Shown one piece after another: positions 37,809-46,013 of a stretch of DNA of 64,000 nt. The position numbers and the translations under genes were made by a program. The notes below the pieces were generated by a model that searched no databases, had not been told where the DNA came from, and saw only the letters and a list, made by a program, of their open reading frames with translations. The stretch lies in assembly GCF_017912555.1 (NCBI RefSeq), contig NZ_JAERSD010000008.1, forward strand, positions 62,001 through 126,000. Reading direction: 5' to 3'. Source of the stretch: Bacillus sp. REN3 (GTDB lineage Bacteria; Bacillota; Bacilli; Bacillales; Cytobacillaceae). The stretch's first letter is position 1. Each line of letters begins with the position of its first letter.

Positions 37809-39126
37809 AATTCCTGATTTTCTCCTTGAATGGCAGATCCAGTTTCACCATGTCCTCTAATGTTTCACGCCTTACGACAAGCGTATCTTTCCCGTTCTCA
37901 AGGAAAACGACAGCTGGCCTTGGCAGACGGTTATAATTGTTCGCCATTGAGTAGCCGTATGCTCCTGTGCAGAAGACTGCAAGAAGATCCAGGTTGCTTG
38001 CTTTTGGCAGAGGCAAATCCCAAATCAGCATATCTCCGGATTCACAGCATTTTCCCGCAATGGAAACAACCTCTTCCGGCTTATCCAAAACCCTGTTTGC
38101 GAGTACAGCTTCATACTTCGCCTGATAAAGCGCAGGGCGGATATTGTCGTTCATTCCGCCGTCAACAGCTACATATTGGCGGATATTCGGGACATCCTTG
38201 CGTGATCCGATGGTATACAGTGTGGTACCAGCATCACCTACAAGAGAACGGCCTGGTTCAATCCAGATTTCCGGCATTTCCATTGAATAAAAGGAAGCCT
38301 GGTTCTTGACCTCCGCAATGATTTCCTCAACATATTGCGAAGCTGGAATTGGGTCATCTTCATCTGTGTAGCGGATGCCGAATCCGCCACCAAGATTCAG
38401 GACTTTGGATTCAAACGAAAGCTCTCTTTTCCATTGATCCAGTTTTTGAAAAATCTTCTTTGCAGCCAATATAAAGCCCGTTGTCTCAAAGATTTGCGAG
38501 CCGATATGGCAGTGGAGACCAAGTACACTCAAATTTGTGTCCGCCAAAGCATGCTTCATAGCTACATCGGCCTGTCCATTCTGCAAATCAAAACCAAACT
38601 TCGAATCTTCCTGGCCAGTCAAAATATAGTCATGCGTGTGGGCTTCAATCCCTGGAGTAACACGGAGCAGCACTTTCATCCTTCTGTTTTTTTTCTTGCA
38701 TAGCCTGCCTAGCATCTCCAATTCATGAAAATTATCAACCACGATACAGCCAATATTACAATCAATTGCCATTCCCAATTCTTTATAGCTCTTGTTGTTT
38801 CCGTGGAAATGGATTTTTTCCGCAGGGAATCCAGCAGTAATGGCGGTATACAATTCGCCAGCCGAGACTACATCGAGAGAAAGATTTTCCTCATGCGCCA
38901 ACTGGACCATTGCAACAGCCGAAAATGCCTTGCTGGCATAGGCAACCTGGGCTGTAATCCCTGCTTTCTCGAATGTTTTCTTGAAGTTTCTTGCCCGTTC
39001 GCGTATTAATGCTACATCATAGACATATAAGGGAGTGCCGTATTTTTCAGCCAACTGGATTGTATCGACACCACCGATTTCCAAATGTCCAAGTCGATTG
39101 ACCTTTGCAGTTCCATGAAATTCCAT
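37807..39126 (-). CDS. lysA: diaminopimelate decarboxylase LysA
   Basis: 439 aa PLP enzyme of fold III. PLP-lysine motif AYASKAFSA near residue 65, substrate/PLP motifs LGLHCHIGSQI, GGGFGIRY and EPGRS, and CCESGDML with the catalytic Cys. It makes L-lysine from meso-diaminopimelate. Downstream of the spoVA operon as in B. subtilis, but with a 490-nt gap. Confidence 0.97.
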   Translation of the reverse strand: MEFHGTAKVNRLGHLEIGGVDTIQLAEKYGTPLYVYDVALIRERARNFKKTFEKAGITAQVAYASKAFSAVAMVQLAHEENLSLDVVSAGELYTAITAGFPAEKIHFHGNNKSYKELGMAIDCNIGCIVVDNFHELEMLGRLCKKKNRRMKVLLRVTPGIEAHTHDYILTGQEDSKFGFDLQNGQADVAMKHALADTNLSVLGLHCHIGSQIFETTGFILAAKKIFQKLDQWKRELSFESKVLNLGGGFGIRYTDEDDPIPASQYVEEIIAEVKNQASFYSMEMPEIWIEPGRSLVGDAGTTLYTIGSRKDVPNIRQYVAVDGGMNDNIRPALYQAKYEAVLANRVLDKPEEVVSIAGKCCESGDMLIWDLPLPKASNLDLLAVFCTGAYGYSMANNYNRLPRPAVVFLENGKDTLVVRRETLEDMVKLDLPFKEKIRN

Positions 39127-39157
39127 GCTGTCCCCTCATCCCTTGCATGATATAAAC

Positions 39158-39188
39158 AAATAGACAGCCCATAGATGACTGTCTATTT
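39158..39188 (-). terminator. hairpin between the broken small ORF and lysA
   Basis: 10-bp perfect stem AAATAGACAG/CTGTCTATTT immediately following the TAA at 39187. On the minus strand it continues GTTTATATC, so it could be a weak terminator or a lysA leader structure. Confidence 0.6.
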
Positions 39189-39353
39189 ATTTTTCGTTTT
39201 GGCTCTGCTGATTTCTTTCGGCCATGAAAAGTCTTAATTTCTGCATTGCTGCGGAACGATTACCCTTCCTCCGCTCTCCAGATGTGCCCCTGTTCCATTT
39301 TAAATACCAGCTTAGTTCAAACTGACTGTTGATTGATTTGCCACTTAGGACAA
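39187..39353 (-). pseudogene. broken or unusual small ORF upstream of lysA
   Basis: A frame ending at 39187 is open for over 50 codons (SINSQFELSWYLKWNR ... KLRLFMAERNQQSQNEK) but has no start codon; a good site GGAGGTGAG with TTG (39353) lies in another frame that stops after two codons. One indel would join them. The basic, glutamine-rich tail and the hairpin after the stop suggest a former small gene. I do not recognise the protein. Translation from the internal ATG at 39246 (20 aa) is possible but has no binding site. Confidence 0.35.
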
Positions 39354-39363
39354 CTCACCTCCA

Positions 39364-39396
39364 GGAACAATGGAAGGTCCTTTTGACCACTGTTCC
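39364..39396 (-). other. strong hairpin just upstream of the small ORF
   Basis: Minus-strand GGAACAGTGG/CCATTGTTCC 10-bp stem (one G-T pair), with an inner GGTC/GACC possibility, ending next to the GGAGGTGAG site. Could be a leader regulatory hairpin or part of a small RNA. The rest of 39397-39617 shows a worn dispersed-repeat-like stretch (39400-39500). Confidence 0.4.
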
Positions 39397-39617
39397 CTCC
39401 TGACTTGAGAAGCATTTCTTGCAATCAAAAACATAAGCGGGATTGCGATTCATCTTCAAAAGCCCGACCTCTTCCGCTCGAGATCAACAATATTTCAAAA
39501 GTCAATAATGGTCTTTAACAGAGTCCTAAAATGAAACGCAGCAGAGCCTTCGCTTTAGGTCTTTAGTAAATTAAAAACACTTTACCATAATTCGGGGAAA
39601 CACGCAATCGGTAAATG

Positions 39618-41096
39618 TCACGATTTGGCAGGCTGCTTGATGCGATTCCTGGCATGCACGATGCTCGGCCGAATCTTGGAACCAGGCACCGCCCTCCTGA
39701 TCAAAATCTGCATGAATGCCGCTGGATGGAATGGCATGAACGGCCAGAGATATGGCGTATTCAAAGATTTTATGCTCGCAAGGAGCAAGAGCCAAATGGT
39801 CGTTCCAAGAATAAAACCAGGAATGTGGAAAACTGCAGTCACAATCAGCAGAAGGATCCTGCCGAACTTGTTGGCGATGCTCAGCTCATAGCTTGGTGTT
39901 GCATATGTTCCGATCGCTGCTACAGAAACATACAAAATGACCTCCGGAACGAAAAGGCCGACATCGATCGCGATTTGGCCGATCATCACGGCCGCAATCA
40001 AACCCATCGCGGTGGATAAAGGTGTTGGTGTATGGATCGCTGCCATCCTCAGGAATTCGATTCCCCCATCAGCAAGCATGATCTGCAGGAATACAGGCAC
40101 ATTCGAGTCCTTATTCGGACCGATGAAGCTCACCTTTTCTGGCAGGAGATGAGGATCCTTGACGAACAAATACCATAGAGGCAATAAAAGCAGGCTGGCA
40201 ATCACTCCGAGGAACCGCACCCACCTGACCATCGTTCCCACCGCAGGCGACTGTCTGTATTCCTCAGCATGCTGCAGATGATGGAAATAGGTGGTCGGAG
40301 TGATAATGACACTGGGGGACGTATCAACAAAGATCAATACATGTCCCTCAAGCAAATGGGTAGCGGCAACATCGGCGCGTTCCGTATATCTTACAAGCGG
40401 ATAGGGATTATATCCTTGCTTGACAATGAACTCCTCAATCGTTTTGTCAGCCATTGTAATCCCATCTACTTCGATCGCGTTCAATTCCTTCCTTATGACT
40501 TCAATCAAGGAGGGATCGGCAATGTCTTTAATATACGCGATCGCAACATCGGTTTTTGACCTTTCCCCAACCTTCATCATATCAAACCGCAGTGACTCGT
40601 CCCTGATCCGCCTTCTGGTAAGGGCAGTATTGACGATGATATTTTCGACAAACCCATCCCTCGAGCCCCGGACTACCTTTTCGGTATCAGGTTCCTGCGG
40701 CTGGCGGCCCGGATAGTCCCTGACATCGACAGCGATCCCGGTTTTCTCGCCTTCTACAAGAATAACAATCAACCCGGCTAAAACACGGTCCACTAACTCA
40801 TCCATCGTCTTGATGGTTTCAATAGACTGATGGGTAATCCTATTCTCCACTATCATCCGCAAATGCGATGTCAGCTTTTCATGGTCATTGATCCCGACTA
40901 ATTCCTCAATGATCTGGACGATCACCTGGGTATCGCATAGGCCATTGACATAATAAAATTGCACTTCTTTTTTTAAGATCTTGAGTTTCCTGACGCCGAG
41001 GTCAAAACTATCACCAAGCCCAACCTTATTCTTCATGTATCGTTCTATTTCGTTCAATGATTCAGGAATTGGCTTCATAGTTCCTCCGTTTGCCAT
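39618..41096 (-). CDS. spoVAF: stage V sporulation protein AF (GerA-type)
   Basis: 492 aa. N-terminal soluble GerA/SpoVAF domain (about 1-285) with VNGLCDTQVIVQIIEEL, KTDVAIAYIKDIADP and LEGHVLIFVDTSP, then four to five helices (about 290-455). It resembles germinant-receptor A subunits and acts in germination. RBS AAGGAG before 41096. It follows spoVAB directly after 56 nt, although in B. subtilis AC, AD, AEb and AEa lie between. Confidence 0.95.
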   Translation of the reverse strand: MANGGTMKPIPESLNEIERYMKNKVGLGDSFDLGVRKLKILKKEVQFYYVNGLCDTQVIVQIIEELVGINDHEKLTSHLRMIVENRITHQSIETIKTMDELVDRVLAGLIVILVEGEKTGIAVDVRDYPGRQPQEPDTEKVVRGSRDGFVENIIVNTALTRRRIRDESLRFDMMKVGERSKTDVAIAYIKDIADPSLIEVIRKELNAIEVDGITMADKTIEEFIVKQGYNPYPLVRYTERADVAATHLLEGHVLIFVDTSPSVIITPTTYFHHLQHAEEYRQSPAVGTMVRWVRFLGVIASLLLLPLWYLFVKDPHLLPEKVSFIGPNKDSNVPVFLQIMLADGGIEFLRMAAIHTPTPLSTAMGLIAAVMIGQIAIDVGLFVPEVILYVSVAAIGTYATPSYELSIANKFGRILLLIVTAVFHIPGFILGTTIWLLLLASIKSLNTPYLWPFMPFHPAAFMQILIRRAVPGSKIRPSIVHARNRIKQPAKS

Positions 41097-41152
41097 AGAA
41101 CCCACTCCTTTCAAGGATGATCGCCATGCGTTTTTTCAACGGGCGAGGACCG

Positions 41153-41575
41153 CTATTTCTCGGCAAAATAAATCCAATGAAACAACGAGCCAAATATTTT
41201 CCCAAGAACGATGGCCATCAATAAAATCTCCAGCTTATCGTCGGCCCGCACTCTCTTCGCCAAAATTGGAATGACATTAAGGACTTCGGTCAGGGCGGCA
41301 GCAAGCATCCCGACAAATATCCCCCCAGCAAGTCCGAGCGGGACAGTGACATAAGGAGAAAAACCCAATACTGGATTCCTGAGGCTGCCGATTGTCCCTA
41401 TCACAGCACCAAGTACAACTGCCCATTCATACCAGGAAATCAAATTCATTGTTTTTGTCAATTGCGTCAGCCTCGGAATCACTCCGAGAACCGTCAGGAA
41501 TGCCACAAATCCGGCACCAACCGCCAGCCCGCTTGCACATCCGACGAGGATGATAAATACGACATTAATGGCCAT
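41153..41575 (-). CDS. spoVAB: stage V sporulation protein AB
   Basis: 140 aa (B. subtilis 141), four helices, with GCASGLAVGAGFVAFLTVLG at the N-terminus and ILLMAIVLGKIFGS at the end. Part of the forespore SpoVA set for dipicolinic acid handling. ATG at 41575 lies in the end of spoVAA (11-nt overlap). Confidence 0.94.
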   Translation of the reverse strand: MAINVVFIILVGCASGLAVGAGFVAFLTVLGVIPRLTQLTKTMNLISWYEWAVVLGAVIGTIGSLRNPVLGFSPYVTVPLGLAGGIFVGMLAAALTEVLNVIPILAKRVRADDKLEILLMAIVLGKIFGSLFHWIYFAEK

Positions 41576-42182
41576 CAAGGTGTTTCACACTTTCCTTGTT
41601 CTCGTGCAAGACGACATATTGGTCAAGTGACTGCTGGTAATTGAACATTTCCACTTCAAGCGGGCTGGGCTCCTCATTGATCCGCTTTTTAAAGACATGA
41701 TTGAAAAACAAAATCATCCCAAGCCCAATCCCTATTGAATACGGAATCTGGAACAAAAGCGGCTTTTCCTCTTTGCGTCCTGTAATCATCGTATAAATCC
41801 GTTCCTGGACACTTTGCATGCTGACATCTTCATGGAAATTCATGATTGTAAGTGCTGCTCCGAAGAATAGCAACAACCATACAAGGATGAAAAAAGGGAT
41901 AGGCAACGTTTTTTTACGGAAAATGACTTCAATGATTGTCTGCGGCGGTCCCAATGTCTGGACTTCATAATCAGGAAAAACAGCTGTGATCAGTTTGATT
42001 ACTTTCATGACATCGATGATAAGGATATGGTCCTTTGGCTTAACTTTCTGAACTGGCAGCATTGCCAGCTTCTTATCAATTTCTTCGCCAGCAATGATTT
42101 GGGCAATGTCTGCCAGCACAAGTGCTTCCTCCGGGTTGACCTGGACTCGATTACGCATTCGGATATAAATCGTTTTTTCCAT
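41565..42182 (-). CDS. spoVAA: stage V sporulation protein AA
   Basis: 205 aa (B. subtilis 206). Soluble N-terminal domain (1 to about 90) starting MEKTIYIRMRNRVQV, then two helices (about 95-115 and 150-175). First gene of the spoVA operon; GGAAGTG upstream. The start at 42182 matches family length. Confidence 0.94.
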   Translation of the reverse strand: MEKTIYIRMRNRVQVNPEEALVLADIAQIIAGEEIDKKLAMLPVQKVKPKDHILIIDVMKVIKLITAVFPDYEVQTLGPPQTIIEVIFRKKTLPIPFFILVWLLLFFGAALTIMNFHEDVSMQSVQERIYTMITGRKEEKPLLFQIPYSIGIGLGMILFFNHVFKKRINEEPSPLEVEMFNYQQSLDQYVVLHENKESVKHLDGH

Positions 42183-42219
42183 CAGATTCACTTCCAACAC
42201 ATTGTTTTCCTTGTATAAT

Positions 42220-42249
42220 TAGTATGTATTCGTCCTGTTTTTTCATGAA
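42220..42249 (-). promoter_or_regulatory. SigG-type promoter of the spoVA operon
   Basis: Minus-strand TTCATG (42244-42249), 17-nt spacer, CATACTA (42220-42226), 38 nt before spoVAA. The -10 fits the forespore SigG consensus well and the -35 moderately. Confidence 0.6.
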
Positions 42250-42423
42250 GTCCAATAATTGGTTAGGAAGAAATTGCATGAATTCCTAATAGAGGATGTG
42301 CCATAAAACAGCATCCGCCAATGGACAGGCCATCTATGCAAAACAGGTGTCTAAGTTAAGCCCACTCTCCAGTTCGTGCGGACTGGCTTTTGGCCATTCG
42401 GTATATTCAAATCCAAAATAAAA

Positions 42424-42450
42424 GCCATATGGATTATATATCCATATGGC
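42424..42450 (-). terminator. terminator of the spoIIA operon
   Basis: 10-bp stem GCCATATGGA/TCCATATGGC overlapping the sigF stop, then TTTTATTTT on the minus strand. Confidence 0.85.
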
Positions 42451-43192
42451 CTTTCATTTGCATCAATATTTTCTTTTCGAGCCGCGAAACCTGTACTTGC
42501 GATATTCCAAGACGCTGGGCGACCTCTGATTGCGTTTGGTCCTTATAATATCGCAGGTATACAATCAATTTTTCCCGTTCATCAAGTCCATTGATCGCTT
42601 CCTTCAAAGCGATTTTATCGAACCAGCGTCCTTCCTCCCCATTATCGATCTGATCGAGCAGGGTGATCGGATCGCCATCATTCTCATAGACGGTTTCATG
42701 GATTGAAGCAGGTGTGCGGCTTGCTTCCTGTGCCATCACGACTTCCTCGGGAGAAAGCTGCAAGAATTCCGCTAGTTCATTGACAGTCGGCACCCTGCCG
42801 AGATTCTTGGATAGCTCGTCTTTCGCCTTCCTGATCTTATTCCCTGTTTCCTTCAGTGACCTGCTGACTTTCACGGTTCCATCATCCCTGATAAAACGCT
42901 GGATTTCACCAATAATCATCGGTACAGCATACGTCGAAAACTTGACATCGTAACTGAGATCGAATTTATCAACCGATTTCAGCAAGCCGATACTGCCAAT
43001 CTGGAAAAGGTCATCCGGCTCGTAGCCTCTATTAAGGAAACGCTGGACGACAGACCATACAAGACGCATATTTTTCTGGACGATCAGATCTCTGGCTTCC
43101 TGGTCTCCCTGCTGGCTCCTCAGTATCAATTCCTTTACTTCATGATCCTTAAGGTACGTTTGACTTTTACCGTTTCTTACCTCCACATCCAT
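42434..43192 (-). CDS. sigF: forespore sigma factor SigF
   Basis: 252 aa. Sigma regions 2 (NMRLVWSVVQRFLNRGYEPD, DLFQIGSIGLLKSVDKFD), 3 and 4 (SEVAQRLGISQVQVSRLEKK). It is the first compartment-specific sigma factor, held inactive by SpoIIAB until septation. Third gene of spoIIAA-spoIIAB-sigF. Confidence 0.97.
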   Translation of the reverse strand: MDVEVRNGKSQTYLKDHEVKELILRSQQGDQEARDLIVQKNMRLVWSVVQRFLNRGYEPDDLFQIGSIGLLKSVDKFDLSYDVKFSTYAVPMIIGEIQRFIRDDGTVKVSRSLKETGNKIRKAKDELSKNLGRVPTVNELAEFLQLSPEEVVMAQEASRTPASIHETVYENDGDPITLLDQIDNGEEGRWFDKIALKEAINGLDEREKLIVYLRYYKDQTQSEVAQRLGISQVQVSRLEKKILMQMKGHMDI

Positions 43193-43205
43193 AGGCAGTA
43201 CTCCC

Positions 43206-43646
43206 TTAATTGCAAAGCGCTTTGCTCTTCGACAGATGCTTTTTCAAACGAATCTCTGTCCCAAAGCCGGGCTCTGATCTCACTTTTACTTCATCCATGA
43301 AATTTTCCATGATCGTAAAACCCATTCCCGACCGCTCAAGCTCTGGCTTAGATGTATACAGAGGCATCATTGCCTCTTCAAGGTCAGAAATGCCGACTCC
43401 TTCATCCCTGATCAGCATCTCGACGGTTCCTTCCTCGAGGAGGACCGAAATGAACACAACTCCATTCGGATTGCTTTCATAACCATGGATAATCGCATTG
43501 GTCACCGCTTCCGAAACAACAGTTTTGATTTCCGTCAATTCATCCAGAGTCGGATCCAGCTGTGCAATGAATGCTGCCACTGTCACTCGGGCAAAAGATT
43601 CATTTTGGCTTAATGCACTGAATTGAAGATTCATTTCATTTTTCAT
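43206..43646 (-). CDS. spoIIAB: anti-sigma F factor and kinase SpoIIAB
   Basis: 146 aa GHKL kinase: [13 protein letters not shown] (N-box), [12 protein letters not shown] (G1) and [17 protein letters not shown] (G2). It binds SigF and phosphorylates SpoIIAA on serine. Starts 3 nt after spoIIAA. Confidence 0.97.
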   Translation of the reverse strand: MKNEMNLQFSALSQNESFARVTVAAFIAQLDPTLDELTEIKTVVSEAVTNAIIHGYESNPNGVVFISVLLEEGTVEMLIRDEGVGISDLEEAMMPLYTSKPELERSGMGFTIMENFMDEVKVRSEPGFGTEIRLKKHLSKSKALCN

Positions 43647-43649
43647 GTA

Positions 43650-44000
43650 TCATGCGACCCCCAATCTCTCTAAGGCATATTCCTCTGTCAGTTCAAGACG
43701 GATGATCTTGAATAATCCGGACATATCAAATAGCCTTTTGATTGGCGGCGAGATTGCACATACAACCATTTCACCATGCAGCTGCTTTATCTGCTTGTAT
43801 CTTCCTAAAACTACTCCGAGACCCGAACTATCCATAAAAGTAAGGTGCTCAAGATTCAAGACAATGTGGCGGACACTTCCATCCTCCAGGGCTTTTGCTG
43901 CCTGCTCGCGAAGCTGGTCTGCTGTATGATGGTCCAATTCACCGTCAAGCCGAATGCAAAGGACATCATGCTTCACTTCCATATCAATGTTAAGACTCAC
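43650..44000 (-). CDS. spoIIAA: anti-anti-sigma F factor SpoIIAA
   Basis: 116 aa STAS protein with the phosphorylated serine in [16 protein letters not shown]. Dephosphorylated SpoIIAA frees SigF from SpoIIAB. RBS AAGGAGGC before 44000. First gene after the SigH promoter. Confidence 0.97.
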   Translation of the reverse strand: MSLNIDMEVKHDVLCIRLDGELDHHTADQLREQAAKALEDGSVRHIVLNLEHLTFMDSSGLGVVLGRYKQIKQLHGEMVVCAISPPIKRLFDMSGLFKIIRLELTEEYALERLGVA

Positions 44001-44033
44001 TATCCAAAGCCTCCTTATCTGGTATAGTGAGTC

Positions 44034-44061
44034 AATTCTCCATTATTGGATGCAAATCCTT
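44034..44061 (-). promoter_or_regulatory. SigH promoter of spoIIAA-spoIIAB-sigF
   Basis: Minus-strand AAGGATTT (44054-44061), 12-nt spacer, GGAGAATT (44034-44041), matching the RNAGGAWWW / RNNGAATWW SigH consensus, about 35 nt before spoIIAA. Confidence 0.8.
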
Positions 44062-44106
44062 CTCGCAAGCAAAACTAGTGAATATTCGCTAAAACTAGCA
44101 GTGAAA

Positions 44107-44121
44107 TTCGAACATTCGACA
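44107..44121 (-). promoter_or_regulatory. Spo0A-binding (0A) boxes upstream of spoIIAA
   Basis: Minus-strand TGTCGAA (44115-44121), an exact 0A box, followed by the related GTTCGAA (44107-44113). They lie about 50 nt upstream of the SigH -35, consistent with Spo0A~P activation. Confidence 0.65.
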
Positions 44122-44161
44122 TTCTGGAAATGGCTCTGTTTATTGGCAGACAGTTGAGAGA

Positions 44162-44343
44162 ATATACATCATGATGCTTTCAACGACGACTACATGAGCA
44201 GGGAGCGGTCCCTTCAATTGATCTACATCTTAACACTGTTCGCGGACCAAGCTGCCTTAATCGTGACACGCGAAAAAGGACATGCAGAGTCTTTAAACCA
44301 GCCTGTCGGCGCCGGTATAGACAAGTACTCCAAGCTTAAATAG
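44162..44343 (+). other. open plus-strand fragment between spoIIA promoter and dacF
   Basis: A frame open for about 60 codons ending at a TAG (44341-44343). It has natural-looking codons (SRERSLQLIYILTLFADQAA, then LIVTREKGHAESLNQPVG) but no binding site before its only ATG (44194) and no recognised family. It may be a gene remnant. Nothing else is seen in 44122-44348. Confidence 0.25.
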
Positions 44344-44348
44344 AGCCT

Positions 44349-45527
44349 TTAATTTTTGCTTCCCGCGCGGGTAAACATTCCAAATGAGCGTTTGTAAAGG
44401 GTCCACCAGCCCGCTTTCTTGATGGATTGGTCAGCGACTAGCTGTGTTTCAGCAAGTGTTTTTCCGTCCTTCACGAGCTTCAGGGTCCCAACTTTGTCCC
44501 CTTTCTCAACTGGTGCCTTTAAGCTTTTGCTCAAAATGATCTTCTGCTTCACATCCTGGACATTCTCTCCTTTCCTTGTCAGAAGAGATACGCTTTCAGA
44601 TGTCACAGCATTGATGGTACGCTTTTCACCCTTGCTGATCACGGCCTTTCCAAGAGGATGCCCTTTCTTGAACATAGGGTGGGATTGGTATTGGCTGAAT
44701 GCGAAATCAAGCATTTTTGTTACTTGCGCGTTTCTTGCTTTCGAAGTAGGCGCACCGAAAACAACCGCGATTGCCCGCATTCCATCTTTCTGGGCGGTGG
44801 CTGTCAAACAATATTTTGCCTCAGTCGTGAATCCTGTTTTTAATCCATCGACCCCTGGATAGAAACGGACCAGCTTATTTGTATTCACTAGCCAGAACTT
44901 CTTGTCTGAATCTTCCCGGAGATAATCCTCATATGTCCCAGTGAACTTCGTTATTTTTTCATATTTCAGCAGTTCTTTCGCCATTATTGCCATATCGTAG
45001 GCAGTACTGTAATGACCTTTGACTGGAAGTCCTGTTGTATTTTTAAAAACAGTGTTTCTCAAGCCCAATTCTTTCGCTTTGTCATTCATCATCTTGACAA
45101 ATGCTTCTTCCGATCCGCCAATCTGCTCAGCCATCGCTACGGACGCATCATTGCCCGATCCAATTGCAATGCCCTTCAGCATTTGTTCGACAGTCATTTC
45201 TTCTCCTGCCGCAAGGAAAATCTGTGATCCTCCCATTGAGGCGGCATATTCACTCGTCCGGACCTTTTCGTCCATTTTCAGCCTGCCTTCATCGAGTGCT
45301 TCCATAATAAGTAGCATGGTCATGATTTTTGTCATGCTTGCTGGCGGCAATTTTTCATTGCTGTTTTTTTCGAATAAAACCTTGCCTGTATCGCGTTCAA
45401 TCAGGATGGCAGACCTGGATTCGTCCGCAAGGTTTGGTTTGCCTTCTTTTGCATAGCCTGCAGGAATCCCGAATGTGAAGCATATGAAAAAAACAAGCAT
45501 GAGTGATCCGATTTTTTTGAGATTCAT
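44349..45527 (-). CDS. dacF: D-alanyl-D-alanine carboxypeptidase DacF
   Basis: 392 aa (B. subtilis 389). Signal peptide (1 to about 25), S11 active site SMTK in PPASMTKIMT, SGN in AIGSGNDASVA, KTG in DGLKTGFTTEA; C-terminal PBP5_C domain and membrane-anchoring tail. With DacB it regulates cross-linking of spore cortex, here from the forespore side. AGGAGG upstream; ATGs at 45533 and 45527 are both possible, the latter at better spacing. Upstream of spoIIA as in B. subtilis. Confidence 0.92.
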   Translation of the reverse strand: MNLKKIGSLMLVFFICFTFGIPAGYAKEGKPNLADESRSAILIERDTGKVLFEKNSNEKLPPASMTKIMTMLLIMEALDEGRLKMDEKVRTSEYAASMGGSQIFLAAGEEMTVEQMLKGIAIGSGNDASVAMAEQIGGSEEAFVKMMNDKAKELGLRNTVFKNTTGLPVKGHYSTAYDMAIMAKELLKYEKITKFTGTYEDYLREDSDKKFWLVNTNKLVRFYPGVDGLKTGFTTEAKYCLTATAQKDGMRAIAVVFGAPTSKARNAQVTKMLDFAFSQYQSHPMFKKGHPLGKAVISKGEKRTINAVTSESVSLLTRKGENVQDVKQKIILSKSLKAPVEKGDKVGTLKLVKDGKTLAETQLVADQSIKKAGWWTLYKRSFGMFTRAGSKN

Positions 45528-45737
45528 GGACATAACCCTCCTATCTTTATAGGGATCATTTTTTCCAACAAATCCATTTTTATACAGGCTAATAACAAAA
45601 AGCCCACTGGATTCCTCCAGGGGGCAGAAAATGCAGTCACTCCCTTCCCATTGCTTCAATAAATTTATTGCATTCACTCTAAGGGATAGATGCCAGCAAA
45701 CAGACTTTTTTTCGTACCCTTTTGCTCCTCCTGGGAC

Positions 45738-45890
45738 CCCTTTTGGGAGCGAGACGACCCTTTGCGGTACCTTTTCTCTCTTCCTAGAAGCCCTTTGGGA
45801 GCGAGACGACCCTTATTTGTCTTTCCGGGATACCTTTTGGGCTCTATCCGACCTCGTTCGTGTCCAGGAATCCTTCGGACTCTACTCATC
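45738..45890. repeat. short tandem-like repeats between dacF and pdp
   Basis: GGGAGCGAGACGACCCTT occurs twice, 52 nt apart (from 45745 and 45797), followed by weaker related units (CCTTTTGGGCTCTATCCGACC near 45833 and CTTCGGACTCTAC near 45873). The rest of 45528-46013 has no gene; the minus frame 45674-45892 is just the repeat read through (arginine, lysine and glycine rich). Confidence 0.55.
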
Positions 45891-45971
45891 ATGTAAGTTC
45901 CTATTCTCCTTTCTCCGGTTCCTTTTTTGGAGTTATTTAGGAACTTTCAAGCTTTCCTTATTACAAATATC

Positions 45972-46001
45972 AAAAAAGGAGCGAGACTGTGCTCGCTCCT
46001 T
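45972..46001 (-). terminator. terminator of drm-punA-pdp
   Basis: AAGGAGCGAG/CTCGCTCCTT 10-bp stem, 6-nt loop, followed by TTTTTTG on the minus strand, 12 nt after the pdp stop. Confidence 0.88.
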
Positions 46002-46013
46002 CAATCCGAAAAG

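Noticed and set aside
39190-39617. Lysine riboswitch (L-box) or T-box upstream of lysA
   Set aside because: An AGAGGT-like word occurs but the L-box core order is missing, and no T-box sequence (AGGGTGGTACCGCG) is present.
45674-45892. Arginine/lysine-rich 72-codon frame
   Set aside because: It is the tandem repeat translated; no binding site.
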